Shown here: piece by piece, positions 1 to 5,646 of the stretch
Layout of the letters: every line of letters begins with the position of its first letter
Numbering within the stretch: position 1 is the first letter of the stretch
From: Victivallaceae bacterium
GTDB taxonomy: Bacteria; Verrucomicrobiota; Lentisphaeria; Victivallales; Victivallaceae
Assembly (NCBI GenBank): GCA_028717165.1
Contig: JAQUOK010000107.1
Coordinates: 1 to 8,286 of the forward strand
Reading direction: 5' to 3'
DNA: 8,286 bases
The notes under the pieces: model-generated
What the model was told of the DNA's origin: nothing
What the model saw: the letters and a program-made list of their open reading frames with translations, nothing else
The model's database searches: none
Translations under genes and position numbers: made by a program

Positions 1-120
1 ATAAAAATAGTTTCGGCGATCCAGAATTACAATGTCATGGGGAGTGAACTGGTTATGGCGCTGCGCAGGTTTGGAGGAGAAAAAATCCAGCTTTTCGTGC
101 CGTATGAAATAGTAAAATGA
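1..120 (+). CDS. 3' end of an unrecognised protein-coding gene (partial)
   Basis: An open frame runs from the first base to a TGA at 118-120 and encodes 39 residues ending in VPYEIVK. The composition is protein-like: a helix-like stretch (MGSELVMALRRFGG) followed by a strand-like KIQLFVPYEIV. The start and most of the gene lie outside the window. I do not recognise the family, and 39 residues are too few to assign one. It converges on trmB across a repeat-rich spacer. The call rests only on an open frame reaching the window edge, so a chance ORF is possible. Confidence 0.55.
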   Translation: MKIVSAIQNYNVMGSELVMALRRFGGEKIQLFVPYEIVK

Positions 121-166
121 GATCAGAGCCATCCTGAAGGGCGAGCCGTAGACGTTGAACGTATTT

Positions 167-192
167 CGGCTGGTGAGGACACTCGCCCTCCA
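167..192 (+). repeat. Dispersed intergenic repeat, copy A
   Basis: The core GTGAGGACACTCGCCCTCCA (173-192) recurs base for base at 262-281. The preceding CGGCTG matches CAGCTC of copy B at four of six positions. Its last ten bases (183-192) can pair with 220-229 of the inverted copy, giving a 10-bp stem with a 27-base loop. It lies between two convergent genes, where such elements often mark transcript ends, but no T-run follows, so it is not a classical intrinsic terminator. Confidence 0.75.
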
Positions 193-219
193 TTTATAAC
201 ACCGCATTACTATTTCACT

Positions 220-238
220 TGGAGGGCGACTCGAGCCG
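220..238 (-). repeat. Dispersed intergenic repeat, copy C (inverted, shortened)
   Basis: On the minus strand this reads CGGCTCGAGTCGCCCTCCA. It has the same GGCTCG and TCGCCCTCCA ends as copies A and B but lacks about seven central bases. Its TGGAGGGCGA arm (220-229) is complementary to both flanking direct copies, so alternative hairpins A:C and C:B are possible. A more decayed relative, AAGGGCGAGCCG, is visible at about 138-148. Confidence 0.65.
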
Positions 239-255
239 TTAGGGTTTCACATTTT

Positions 256-281
256 CAGCTCGTGAGGACACTCGCCCTCCA
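256..281 (+). repeat. Dispersed intergenic repeat, copy B
   Basis: This copy shares an exact 20-base core (262-281) with copy A and begins CAGCTCG. The two direct copies are 89 bases apart with the inverted copy between them. It ends 30 bases past the trmB stop, in trmB's 3' flank. Confidence 0.75.
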
Positions 282-311
282 GGAAACGCACAACGCGGCG
301 ATATGAACATT

Positions 312-935
312 TCAATGAGCGGAAGTGTATTTGATATTTGCTTTTGCCGTCCACAGGATATGATAAACTTTTTTCCCCTGTTCGTTCCAGCGTATTTCAA
401 AGTCGCTTTTAATTTCGGCCAGATCAGCCGGCAGAGCGTTTTGTTCCTCGAAAAGTCTGCTGGCGCTGATTACCCGGCGGACAATATCATGATAAGGCAC
501 GTCATCGGTAGAAAAATGAAAACTCCCGCCGCTTTTGAGCGCCCGGTGCAGCTGCGCGCAGAAATCCGAACACAGAAGGCGGTTCCCGCGATGCCGCCCT
601 TTGGGCCAGGGATCAGGGCACAGGATATGCAGCCGGGTCAGGGTTTTGTCCGGGATCATCGAAAACAGATGTTTTGCTTCAACCCGCAGGGGGTAAATAT
701 TGGAGATGCCTTCGCGGTCGTTGCGTTTCTGGAGTTTGCGCAAACGCCCGATCATCACATCCGCGGCGAAAATCATCCGTTCCGGGTAGCGTCGGGCGAG
801 CTTCGTGGCAAATGAACCTTTTCCGCAGCCGAGATCGAGTTCGATAATTTTGTCTTTCAGTTCGAAAACATCATCCAGACGGCAGTATTCTCCGGTTAAT
901 ATTGCAATATTCTTATCTTCAGGCTTATTGAGCAT
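312..935 (-). CDS. trmB: tRNA (guanine-N7-)-methyltransferase (m7G46)
   Basis: This is a cytoplasmic SAM-dependent enzyme that makes 7-methylguanosine at position 46 of the tRNA variable loop. The 207 residues are close to the usual bacterial length. The SAM-binding loop is IIELDLGCGKGSF (residues 30-42). The family signature CPDPWPKGRHRGNRL spans about 106-120. STDD (142-145) and the C-terminal DFEIRWNEQGKKVYHI (178-193) match the conserved end of TrmB. The ATG is at 933-935 and directly abuts the TAA (936-938) of the upstream lipoprotein gene. There is only a weak purine-rich stretch before it, so translation is probably coupled to the upstream gene. The stop is the TGA at 312-314. The assignment is firm from these motifs. 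Confidence 0.94.
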   Translation of the reverse strand: MLNKPEDKNIAILTGEYCRLDDVFELKDKIIELDLGCGKGSFATKLARRYPERMIFAADVMIGRLRKLQKRNDREGISNIYPLRVEAKHLFSMIPDKTLTRLHILCPDPWPKGRHRGNRLLCSDFCAQLHRALKSGGSFHFSTDDVPYHDIVRRVISASRLFEEQNALPADLAEIKSDFEIRWNEQGKKVYHILWTAKANIKYTSAH

Positions 936-2087
936 TTATGAATTCTTTTCAGGGTCTTTTTCGGTTTTGTTTCTTGCTTCTTTTTCGGCGTCTCTTTGAT
1001 TGAGCCTGGCAATGGTTTTTTCCCGTCTTTCGAGAAGCAGTTTCATAGTGTCGGCATCAACCAGCCGGTATTCTCCGTTTTTCCCGATAATGCCGGGGTA
1101 GTTGTTAAGATAATTTGAATAGTTTCTGTCGCCTGCGGCTGATTTCAGGAAAACTTTTGCGGCTTTGGGGTCTCTCAGGTTGCCTAAGAGGTTCAGGTAA
1201 GTACGTCTGAAATTGTTGTCCTGCTCCGCAAAATCCGCCCAGGGCAGAATAATATCCGTATAACGCAAATCGGGATTTCGGCCTAAAGCATCGCATAAAG
1301 TATAAAAAGTGTTCAGATTTGTCTGGTTGGGGGCTCCCAGGGCATCGACGATTTTTTTCCATGATTTAAAACTGATGACGATTCTATTATCCTGCGTGAT
1401 ATAGAGAAGTTCTCTCTGACGGCGGGGCGGGATCGTTTCAAGTTCTTCGCAGATGATTTTTCCCCCGGCTTTCGGATCCAGACAGCAGATCGCCTTGATA
1501 AGGTTGAGGCGTCGGTAGTAGTCATTATTATTGGCGGGCATTTCTTTCAGAATATTTTCAAGCAGCGGCAGGTCTGATTTTTTCAGAATGTTCAAGGAAT
1601 GGTTCTGGAATGCGTTAATTGCGACTTCTCTATCCCGGGAATTACCGCTTTTCAAAAGTTCTAAAACAACTTCCCGAAGTTTCCCGCTTCCCATTGTATT
1701 CAGGGCGGATATAATTTGCGATGAATAATTTCTGCCGGAAGAGCCTGTGTGGAGCATTTTCAAAAGCGCGTCTTCGGCTTTTTTCCCGCCCAGACAGCCG
1801 AGAATAGTTATTACCTGATATTTCGCGTCGGAAGGGCCGTTATTGAGCAGCAGGAGTGCGGCTTCAACCAGCTCATCCCGCGAGCCTTTTCCCGGAGCCG
1901 GCGGCGCATTTTTCAATTTTTCAATAGCCAGGGAGTTTTGTTTTACCGCCCGGGAAATTTTTTCGATTTCAGCGCCCTGCTGTTCCTGAAGTCGTGCTAT
2001 ATCCGCCCATCTGCCGTCGGGGCTTTGACAGCCGTAAATGATGACGGTAAGGAATGCTGCGCTCAAAGAAGCCAGTAAGTTTTTCAT
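936..2087 (-). CDS. HEAT-repeat-like lipoprotein, function unknown
   Basis: 383 residues. The start at 2087 is chosen because AAGGAGGA sits five bases upstream and because the protein then begins with a lipoprotein signal: MKNLLASLSAAFLTVIIYGC, with Cys20 as the probable lipidation site. The frame stays open upstream to 2168, but that extension would bury the signal. Residues 27-60 form a likely coiled coil (ARLQEQQGAEIEKISRAVKQ). A helical-repeat body follows, from about 70 to 350, with alpha-alpha units such as EVVLELLKSGNSRDREVAINAF (written here in part as ELLKSGNSRDREVAINAF) and NLLGNLRDPKAAKVFLKSA. The tail (350-383) is highly charged. It is probably membrane-anchored and facing the periplasm, acting as a protein-binding scaffold. 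That is inferred from fold type only, and no enzyme motif is visible. It overlaps nothing and runs straight into trmB. Confidence 0.87.
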   Translation of the reverse strand: MKNLLASLSAAFLTVIIYGCQSPDGRWADIARLQEQQGAEIEKISRAVKQNSLAIEKLKNAPPAPGKGSRDELVEAALLLLNNGPSDAKYQVITILGCLGGKKAEDALLKMLHTGSSGRNYSSQIISALNTMGSGKLREVVLELLKSGNSRDREVAINAFQNHSLNILKKSDLPLLENILKEMPANNNDYYRRLNLIKAICCLDPKAGGKIICEELETIPPRRQRELLYITQDNRIVISFKSWKKIVDALGAPNQTNLNTFYTLCDALGRNPDLRYTDIILPWADFAEQDNNFRRTYLNLLGNLRDPKAAKVFLKSAAGDRNYSNYLNNYPGIIGKNGEYRLVDADTMKLLLERREKTIARLNQRDAEKEARNKTEKDPEKNS

Positions 2088-2091
2088 AATG

Positions 2092-2099
2092 TCCTCCTT
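2092..2099 (-). promoter_or_regulatory. Strong Shine-Dalgarno site of the lipoprotein gene
   Basis: On the minus strand this reads AAGGAGGA, ending four to five bases before the ATG at 2085-2087. It decides the start against the longer open frame and agrees with the signal peptide beginning at that ATG. Confidence 0.85.
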
Positions 2100-2201
2100 G
2101 TTTTTTTCAGACCATACATAGGAATTGTGGAAATACAATAACTGAAATTGAGACCCCCAAACCTCCAATTCCCTAAAATAACTGTTTTTGATTATTTGCG
2201 T

Positions 2202-2432
2202 TTACATGGCGCGTTCGACGACAATTTCCGGGTCAATTTCTTCTTTGAGCACATTTTCGATGCCGTCTTTCAGGGTAAGCGTGGCCATCGGACAGCCGCC
2301 GCAGGCGCCTTTCAGTCTCAGGGTAACGGTTTTGTCCTCGATGCTGACGATTTCCATGTCGCCGCCGTCGTTCTGGAGATAAACGCGCAGTTCTTCCAGG
2401 CGGGCTCTTATTTTGTCGTGTAATTCTTTCAT
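2202..2432 (-). CDS. NifU/Nfu C-terminal domain protein (Fe-S scaffold)
   Basis: A 76-residue stand-alone Nfu-type domain. Family hallmarks are YLQNDGGDMEIVSI (18-31) and LKGACGGCPMATLTLKDGI (40-58), with the paired cysteines C44 and C47 of the CxxC motif. In this family two such domains bind a [4Fe-4S] cluster at a dimer interface and pass it to client apoproteins. The protein is nearly all domain, with no IscU-like, Bfd-like or A-type extension, so cytosolic carrier is the likely role. The start is supported by an AAAGGA element seven bases upstream. It lies 34 bases after the NTase-HEPN gene and 114 bases before the lipoprotein gene, so shared transcription is possible but not shown. No suf or isc genes are in the window. 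Confidence 0.92.
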   Translation of the reverse strand: MKELHDKIRARLEELRVYLQNDGGDMEIVSIEDKTVTLRLKGACGGCPMATLTLKDGIENVLKEEIDPEIVVERAM

Positions 2433-2466
2433 GGTTTTTTCCTTTTTTTAGGTTTAAGGTTGTATT

Positions 2467-3333
2467 TCATTTTGTAAAGCTTTTGATTTTCTGTTGACAA
2501 ACTTTTTCTGTGCGATCAAGCAGTTTTTTTACATGAACCGCGAGAATCTCCAGATCCTCTTTTGATATCCGGTATTTTGGGTCATAACGGCCCCCGATAT
2601 AAGCTTCGTCCAGCAGTCTAAAGCGGTCTTCCTCCTCTTGGGTTTCACAGGGGAAAATACCGGCAAGAGAATTATCCTCCTTGGCGGCCATCAGGCTTAA
2701 CAGGCCAAGCCGGTGTTCGTTAGGGAGATAGTTTGTGAACACAAGAAGGATTGCTTTGAAAGAGTGTTCCGCTGACTGTTGGAGGTCAAAAGCGGCTAGT
2801 GAATACCATTCTTTATTAACATGATCTAACGCTGTTTTAAAAAATTGATTTGCCCTTTCAAACCAGTAATCAAAGTGTTCCTGAGCAATGCGTCGTTTTT
2901 CTTCCTGAGTCTGTTTTTGTTCACCTGCAAGTTCAAACCTGCCGGAATCAAAAAGCATACGGCCTTCTTTTTTTATGTCGGAAAAAAAGTATTGTCCCTT
3001 GACAAGCTTGATATTCAAATCCCATATATCGTGAACTATGATCCTCGGATGAGCGCTGGTTTTTAACGCGTTGCACTCCTCTGTTATTTTACGCCACAGA
3101 AGGCTGTCGTCAACAGTGGTTTTATGTTCCGGAACGACAAGGATATCATAATCCGACGCGTGTCCCGACCTGCGGTCCGGCTTGAGGTCGGCTTCGACTT
3201 TGTAATTTCCACGGGCGTATGAACCGAAAAGTATGATCATTTCCACATCGCCGCACCTGCCGCGGATAACGGAAACAATATCATTCAATTCGAGACGCTT
3301 TATTTCCGGTAAATGTTCAATCGTCTGTTTCAT
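2467..3333 (-). CDS. Fused nucleotidyltransferase-HEPN domain protein
   Basis: 288 residues. The N-terminal half is a minimal polymerase-beta-type nucleotidyltransferase: LFGSYARGN (35-43, the GS motif), then SDYDILVV (60-67) with the D61/D63 acidic pair, and a possible third acidic residue in HDIWDLN (101-107). An unusual KPDRRSGHAS insertion lies between the GS motif and the DxD. The C-terminal half (about 146-275) is a HEPN domain: AAFDLQQSAEHSFKAILL (180-197), then NEHRLGLL (205-212) and YIGGRYDPKY (245-254), resembling the RYPD-type motif of COG2250-like HEPN proteins. Separate MNT and HEPN genes often form toxin-antitoxin pairs in which the MNT enzyme AMPylates and silences the HEPN RNase. 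Here both are in one chain, and no RX4-6H is visible at the usual late position (R148-x4-H153 is at the domain's start). RNase activity is therefore uncertain. By eye it is more AT-rich than dapL. GAGGT precedes the ATG. Confidence 0.87.
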   Translation of the reverse strand: MKQTIEHLPEIKRLELNDIVSVIRGRCGDVEMIILFGSYARGNYKVEADLKPDRRSGHASDYDILVVPEHKTTVDDSLLWRKITEECNALKTSAHPRIIVHDIWDLNIKLVKGQYFFSDIKKEGRMLFDSGRFELAGEQKQTQEEKRRIAQEHFDYWFERANQFFKTALDHVNKEWYSLAAFDLQQSAEHSFKAILLVFTNYLPNEHRLGLLSLMAAKEDNSLAGIFPCETQEEEDRFRLLDEAYIGGRYDPKYRISKEDLEILAVHVKKLLDRTEKVCQQKIKSFTK

Positions 3334-3458
3334 ATTACCTCAACTTAAATGACTAAATTTACATCGTGTGGAAATTTTTCTACCCAATTTCGGCTATCTC
3401 GTCCTGACTCAGTCTCAAGCGAACGGCTCGACAGAGTCTCGCCACAAATTCCGTATCT
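3334..3458. other. Non-coding relic between the NTase-HEPN gene and the phosphate-gene scar
   Basis: The PiT frame stays open here to a stop at 3345-3347, but the residues after GAIIG resemble nothing in PiT permeases. The stretch contains a dispersed-repeat copy (3422-3443) and a loose 24-base-spaced echo, GACTCAGTCTC (3406-3416) and GACAGAGTCTC (3430-3440). It looks like intergenic DNA joined to a broken gene. The promoter of the NTase-HEPN gene should lie here, but I cannot point to convincing -35 and -10 boxes. Confidence 0.5.
3422..3443 (+). repeat. Dispersed intergenic repeat, divergent copy E
   Basis: AACGGCTCG, then eight bases, then TCGCC. This has the same outer blocks as copies A-C near position 200: GGCTCG plus a 3-9 base middle, then TCGCC. 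The centre differs, and the CTCCA end is replaced by ACA. It sits directly behind the PiT remnant. The relationship is judged by eye. Confidence 0.45.
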
Positions 3459-3738
3459 CCCGATTATGGCGCCGATGATTGCCTGGGAAGTGCTGACCGG
3501 AACCCCGATAACGGCAAAAACGTGGACGGTTACGGACATTGCCGAGACCGCGGCGAATATCGTCCGCCTTGCTTTCGGCCCTGTGGACTTCGGCGAAAGC
3601 CGCCTTGGCGGCGGCTCTGTCCATATTGCCGCAATATCGTTTTACGGCATTCTGAAAAGAATCCATACAGGTAACGACGCTGGCGCAATATTCGGAAACC
3701 TGCTCCTGGATTTCCTTCTGTCTGCTTGCAAACATCAT
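3459..3738 (-). pseudogene. Deletion scar: DUF47 (PhoU-like) 5' end joined out of frame to a PiT phosphate permease fragment
   Basis: From the ATG at 3736-3738 (AAGGA upstream) the frame encodes MMFASRQKEIQEQVSEYCAS and continues to AEVHRAESKADDIRR at about 3550. This is the N-terminal helical pair of DUF47/PhoU-like phosphate regulators, which normally run about 200 residues. The frame then turns into low-quality sequence (GLGNVRNRPRF). In another minus frame, 3557-3459 reads FAAVSAMSVTVHVFAVIGVP followed by VSTSQAIIGAIIG, the conserved late transmembrane signature of PiT inorganic phosphate permeases. Two neighbouring genes of a phosphate-uptake pair therefore seem to have been fused by a large deletion near 3550-3557, and everything after GAIIG is also lost. 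It begins 19 bases after the dapL stop. A sequencing or assembly error could explain the frame change but not the missing hundreds of codons. Confidence 0.68.
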
Positions 3739-3757
3739 AGTGCCCGGTCCTTACGGT

Positions 3758-4996
3758 TTACCAGATAAACTTGGCGCCGCCGAGGCGATCGGCGAATTCT
3801 TTCAGTACTTTTTCTTCCTCTGCGGCTCCGCCGCGGGCCACGAAGGTGGCGCTGAAACGCACATAGTGGCCGGCATCGTCCCAGGGTACCGAACTGATGA
3901 GTTTTTCCCGGATCAGCCATTGGCTGAAGTCTTCACCGGAGGCGAAACTTTCGCCGCCGGCAATGCCTTTCGGGGCTTTCACATATAAATAGAACGAACC
4001 TTCCGGCATAACTGCCGGGAAGCCGATCTTCTGCAGAGTTGTGGTCATGCTTTTCAGGCGGCGTTCGTATTTGCCGCAGATTTTCGGGGTAATTTCAGAC
4101 TGATTTGCAAGAGCCGCAATGGCGGCTTTCTGGATTGCCGCGAACTGGCCGCTGTCGGCGTTGTCCTTAACGCTGGCGAAAACCTTGACTGCCAGTTCAT
4201 TGCCGCATACCCAGCTCAGCCGCCAGCCGGTCATATTGAAGCCTTTGGACATGCTGTGAAGTTCGATGGCGACTTCTTTGGCGCCCGGCAGCGACAGAAT
4301 GCTCAGCGGTTTGCCGCTGAAATTGAGTGGAGCGTAAGCGGCGTCCGAAACGATCAGGATTTTGTTTGCGCGGGCGAAATCGATTGCTTTGGCGAAAAAC
4401 GCTTCCGTCGCGGAAGCCCCGGTGGGGTTGTTCGGGTAATTCAGGTAAAGCAGTTTGGCGCGCCTGCGCTGGTCCGCGGTCAGGGAGTCGAGATCGGGCA
4501 GAAAGCCGTTTTTCTCAAGCAGAGGCAGATTTACCACTTCACCCTGGAAATATTTGCTCCAGGTGCCCAGTACCGGATAGCCGGGAACGGTCATAATGCA
4601 GACGTCGCCGGGATTAATGAAACAAGCGGGCAGCAGGCTCAAAGCGGATTTGCTGCCGATGGCGTGGACAATTTCTTTATCCGGATCGATGTCGACGTTA
4701 TACAGTTCCTTCATGTATTGGGCGGCGGCATGAGTGAATTCGCTGATGCCGTTATCCGTGTACGTGCGGTTTTCCCATAGCCTGGCTTCTTTATTCAAAG
4801 CCTCGATCACTTCCGGGAAAGCGGCCTCGTCTGGTTCGCCGACGCCCATATCGATCAATTTTACGTCGGGATTGGCGGCCTGGGCGGCGCGTTTGGCGCG
4901 TTTGATCTTTTCAAACTTGTAGATGGTGGTGTCCTTCCCGAATTTACTGCCGCCGACCCGTTCAGCGAAATTTTCCTGTAAAAAACTTTCTTTCAT
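3758..4996 (-). CDS. dapL: LL-diaminopimelate aminotransferase (PLP-dependent)
   Basis: 412 residues, class I/II fold-type I aminotransferase. It is predicted to convert tetrahydrodipicolinate to LL-diaminopimelate with glutamate as amino donor. This bypasses the succinyl or acetyl steps of the lysine and meso-DAP pathway and is common in PVC bacteria. The N-terminus ENFAERVGGSKFGKDTTIYK (8-27) and LIDMGVGEPDE (47-57) fit DapL-annotated relatives. Core motifs are YPNNPTG (187-193), SDAAYAPL (217-224, with the PLP-pyridine aspartate D218) and HSMSKGFNMTGWRLSW (247-262, with Schiff-base lysine K251). The ATG at 4996 is chosen because AGGGA lies six bases upstream. The longer frame would need a TTG start at 5032. 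The sequence differs from the plant/Chlamydia DapL type, so another amino substrate is a minor alternative. Confidence 0.87.
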   Translation of the reverse strand: MKESFLQENFAERVGGSKFGKDTTIYKFEKIKRAKRAAQAANPDVKLIDMGVGEPDEAAFPEVIEALNKEARLWENRTYTDNGISEFTHAAAQYMKELYNVDIDPDKEIVHAIGSKSALSLLPACFINPGDVCIMTVPGYPVLGTWSKYFQGEVVNLPLLEKNGFLPDLDSLTADQRRRAKLLYLNYPNNPTGASATEAFFAKAIDFARANKILIVSDAAYAPLNFSGKPLSILSLPGAKEVAIELHSMSKGFNMTGWRLSWVCGNELAVKVFASVKDNADSGQFAAIQKAAIAALANQSEITPKICGKYERRLKSMTTTLQKIGFPAVMPEGSFYLYVKAPKGIAGGESFASGEDFSQWLIREKLISSVPWDDAGHYVRFSATFVARGGAAEEEKVLKEFADRLGGAKFIW

Positions 4997-5002
4997 TGAA
5001 TA

Positions 5003-5007
5003 TCCCT
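5003..5007 (-). promoter_or_regulatory. Shine-Dalgarno site deciding the dapL start
   Basis: AGGGA on the minus strand, six bases before the ATG at 4994-4996. It supports this start over the in-frame TTG at 5030-5032, which would add twelve lysine-rich residues. Confidence 0.7.
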
Positions 5008-5078
5008 GTTTTTTTGCTGATTTTTTTCGCAATTTATTATTTTTCGCTATACTGTTATAGCTGAAATCAAATACAATA

Positions 5079-5093
5079 AGCTTACTCTAAGCT
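5079..5093. promoter_or_regulatory. Perfect 6-3-6 palindrome, possible operator
   Basis: AGCTTA-CTC-TAAGCT lies 83 bases upstream of the dapL ATG. It is a perfect inverted repeat in an AT-rich divergent promoter region, flanked by partial echoes (AGCTGAAA at both 5059 and 5090). It could bind a dimeric regulator. It is short enough to arise by chance, and no cognate regulator is in the window. Confidence 0.3.
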
Positions 5094-5265
5094 GAAACGC
5101 AAAAATATTTATAACATAAACATTGTGCATTTGAACCTGAATCGAAGCGAATGACGCTACAGAAAAATAAGCTTGACCGCTTACAAGTACAGCCGAAACT
5201 GTTCTTTTGCAATTAATCCAGGGAATAAGTTTGTAAAAAAATCAGAAATTCAGAGGTAAAAAAAC

Positions 5266-5547
5266 ATGGAGAAAATAATTGTTGACGGCAAGGAATTTGA
5301 AGCCTGGCGGATACCGACCGAATCCGCTTCGATTCTGCTGATAAGAGCCGCGCACGGTTTCATCGGCTGCGGCTATTTTGATATAGCGACGGCGAACAGG
5401 CTGAACGAACATGTCGGGATCGTTACCGGGGTAAAAACTTTTGCCGATATGCTGGAGGCGAGGCTGGTCAAATGCAGCAGTTGCGCAGAGACTGTCGGCC
5501 TCCGTCCCGGCATGACCGGCCGCGAGGCCCTGAGAAAACTATCTTGA
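5266..5547 (+). CDS. DUF1805 family protein (YunC-like)
   Basis: 93 residues, close to the roughly 100 usual for this family, and similar along its whole length to Bacillus YunC-type proteins. GFIGCGYFDI (31-40) corresponds to the family's GYIMCGALDV. GIVTGVKTFADMLEARL (51-67) matches the GRAVGVRSLEQLLDAPL block, and GLRPGMTGREAL (78-89) matches GIKPGMIGRDAL. The molecular role of the family is not established. There is no signal peptide or membrane segment, so it is probably a small cytosolic alpha/beta protein. A CSSC pair (C70, C73) in a variable region plus C35 gives three cysteines. AGAGGT lies eight bases before the ATG. It is followed by a 99-base spacer and pdxB, so cotranscription is possible. 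Confidence 0.88.
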   Translation: MEKIIVDGKEFEAWRIPTESASILLIRAAHGFIGCGYFDIATANRLNEHVGIVTGVKTFADMLEARLVKCSSCAETVGLRPGMTGREALRKLS

Positions 5548-5576
5548 ACTGATGATGTGACTGTTCCGCTGGGAGC

Positions 5577-5594
5577 GCCGGTCGCCAGACCGGC
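5577..5594 (+). other. GC-rich hairpin between the DUF1805 gene and pdxB
   Basis: GCCGGTC (5577-5583) and GACCGGC (5588-5594) form a perfect 7-bp stem with a GCCA loop. No T-run follows, so it is unlikely to be a stand-alone intrinsic terminator. It could be a REP-like element, an mRNA-processing site or a stabilising structure upstream of pdxB. Confidence 0.55.
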
Positions 5595-5595
5595 A

Positions 5596-5644
5596 ACCGA
5601 TAACCGATAATTGAAAATGAAATACTGATAACTGACAACTGAAA
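5596..5644 (+). repeat. Degenerate heptanucleotide tandem repeat (7 units) upstream of pdxB
   Basis: Cut every seven bases, the units are ACCGATA, ACCGATA, ATTGAAA, ATGAAAT, ACTGATA, ACTGACA, ACTGAAA. The consensus is about ACYGAWA, and the array ends two bases before the pdxB ATG. It occupies the place where a Shine-Dalgarno should be, and none is visible. It is similar in kind to the short tandem heptamers (STRR) described in cyanobacteria. Confidence 0.7.
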
Positions 5645-5646
5645 AA

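Larger units (their letters stand above)
4997..5265. other. Divergent spacer between dapL and the DUF1805 gene
   Basis: 269 AT-rich bases that must carry the promoters of both divergent genes. I cannot settle on a convincing sigma-70 pair. A TTGACC at 5173-5178 is a fair -35 but has no good -10 at the right distance. The visible structure is a palindrome at 5079-5093, AGCTGAAA repeated at 5059-5066 and 5090-5097, and AATAAGCTT repeated at 5075-5083 and 5167-5175. No gene or RNA structure is evident. Confidence 0.5.

Noticed and set aside
137..281. CRISPR array
   Set aside because: The copies differ in length and orientation and the spacing is irregular. There are no cas genes.
2088..2168. 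27-codon N-terminal extension of the HEAT-type lipoprotein
   Set aside because: It would place the lipoprotein signal internally, and AAGGAGGA stands just before the inner ATG at 2087.
3349..3768. 139-codon plus-strand ORF across the phosphate-gene scar
   Set aside because: Its translation has no recognisable domain, while the minus strand over the same bases encodes clear DUF47 and PiT segments. It is an antisense shadow.
5173..5201. Sigma-70 promoter for the DUF1805 gene starting from TTGACC
   Set aside because: At 17 bases the -10 position reads AAACTG, too far from TATAAT to support a call.
5577..5594. Rho-independent terminator after the DUF1805 gene
   Set aside because: The GC stem is perfect but is followed by AACCGATA rather than a T-tract.
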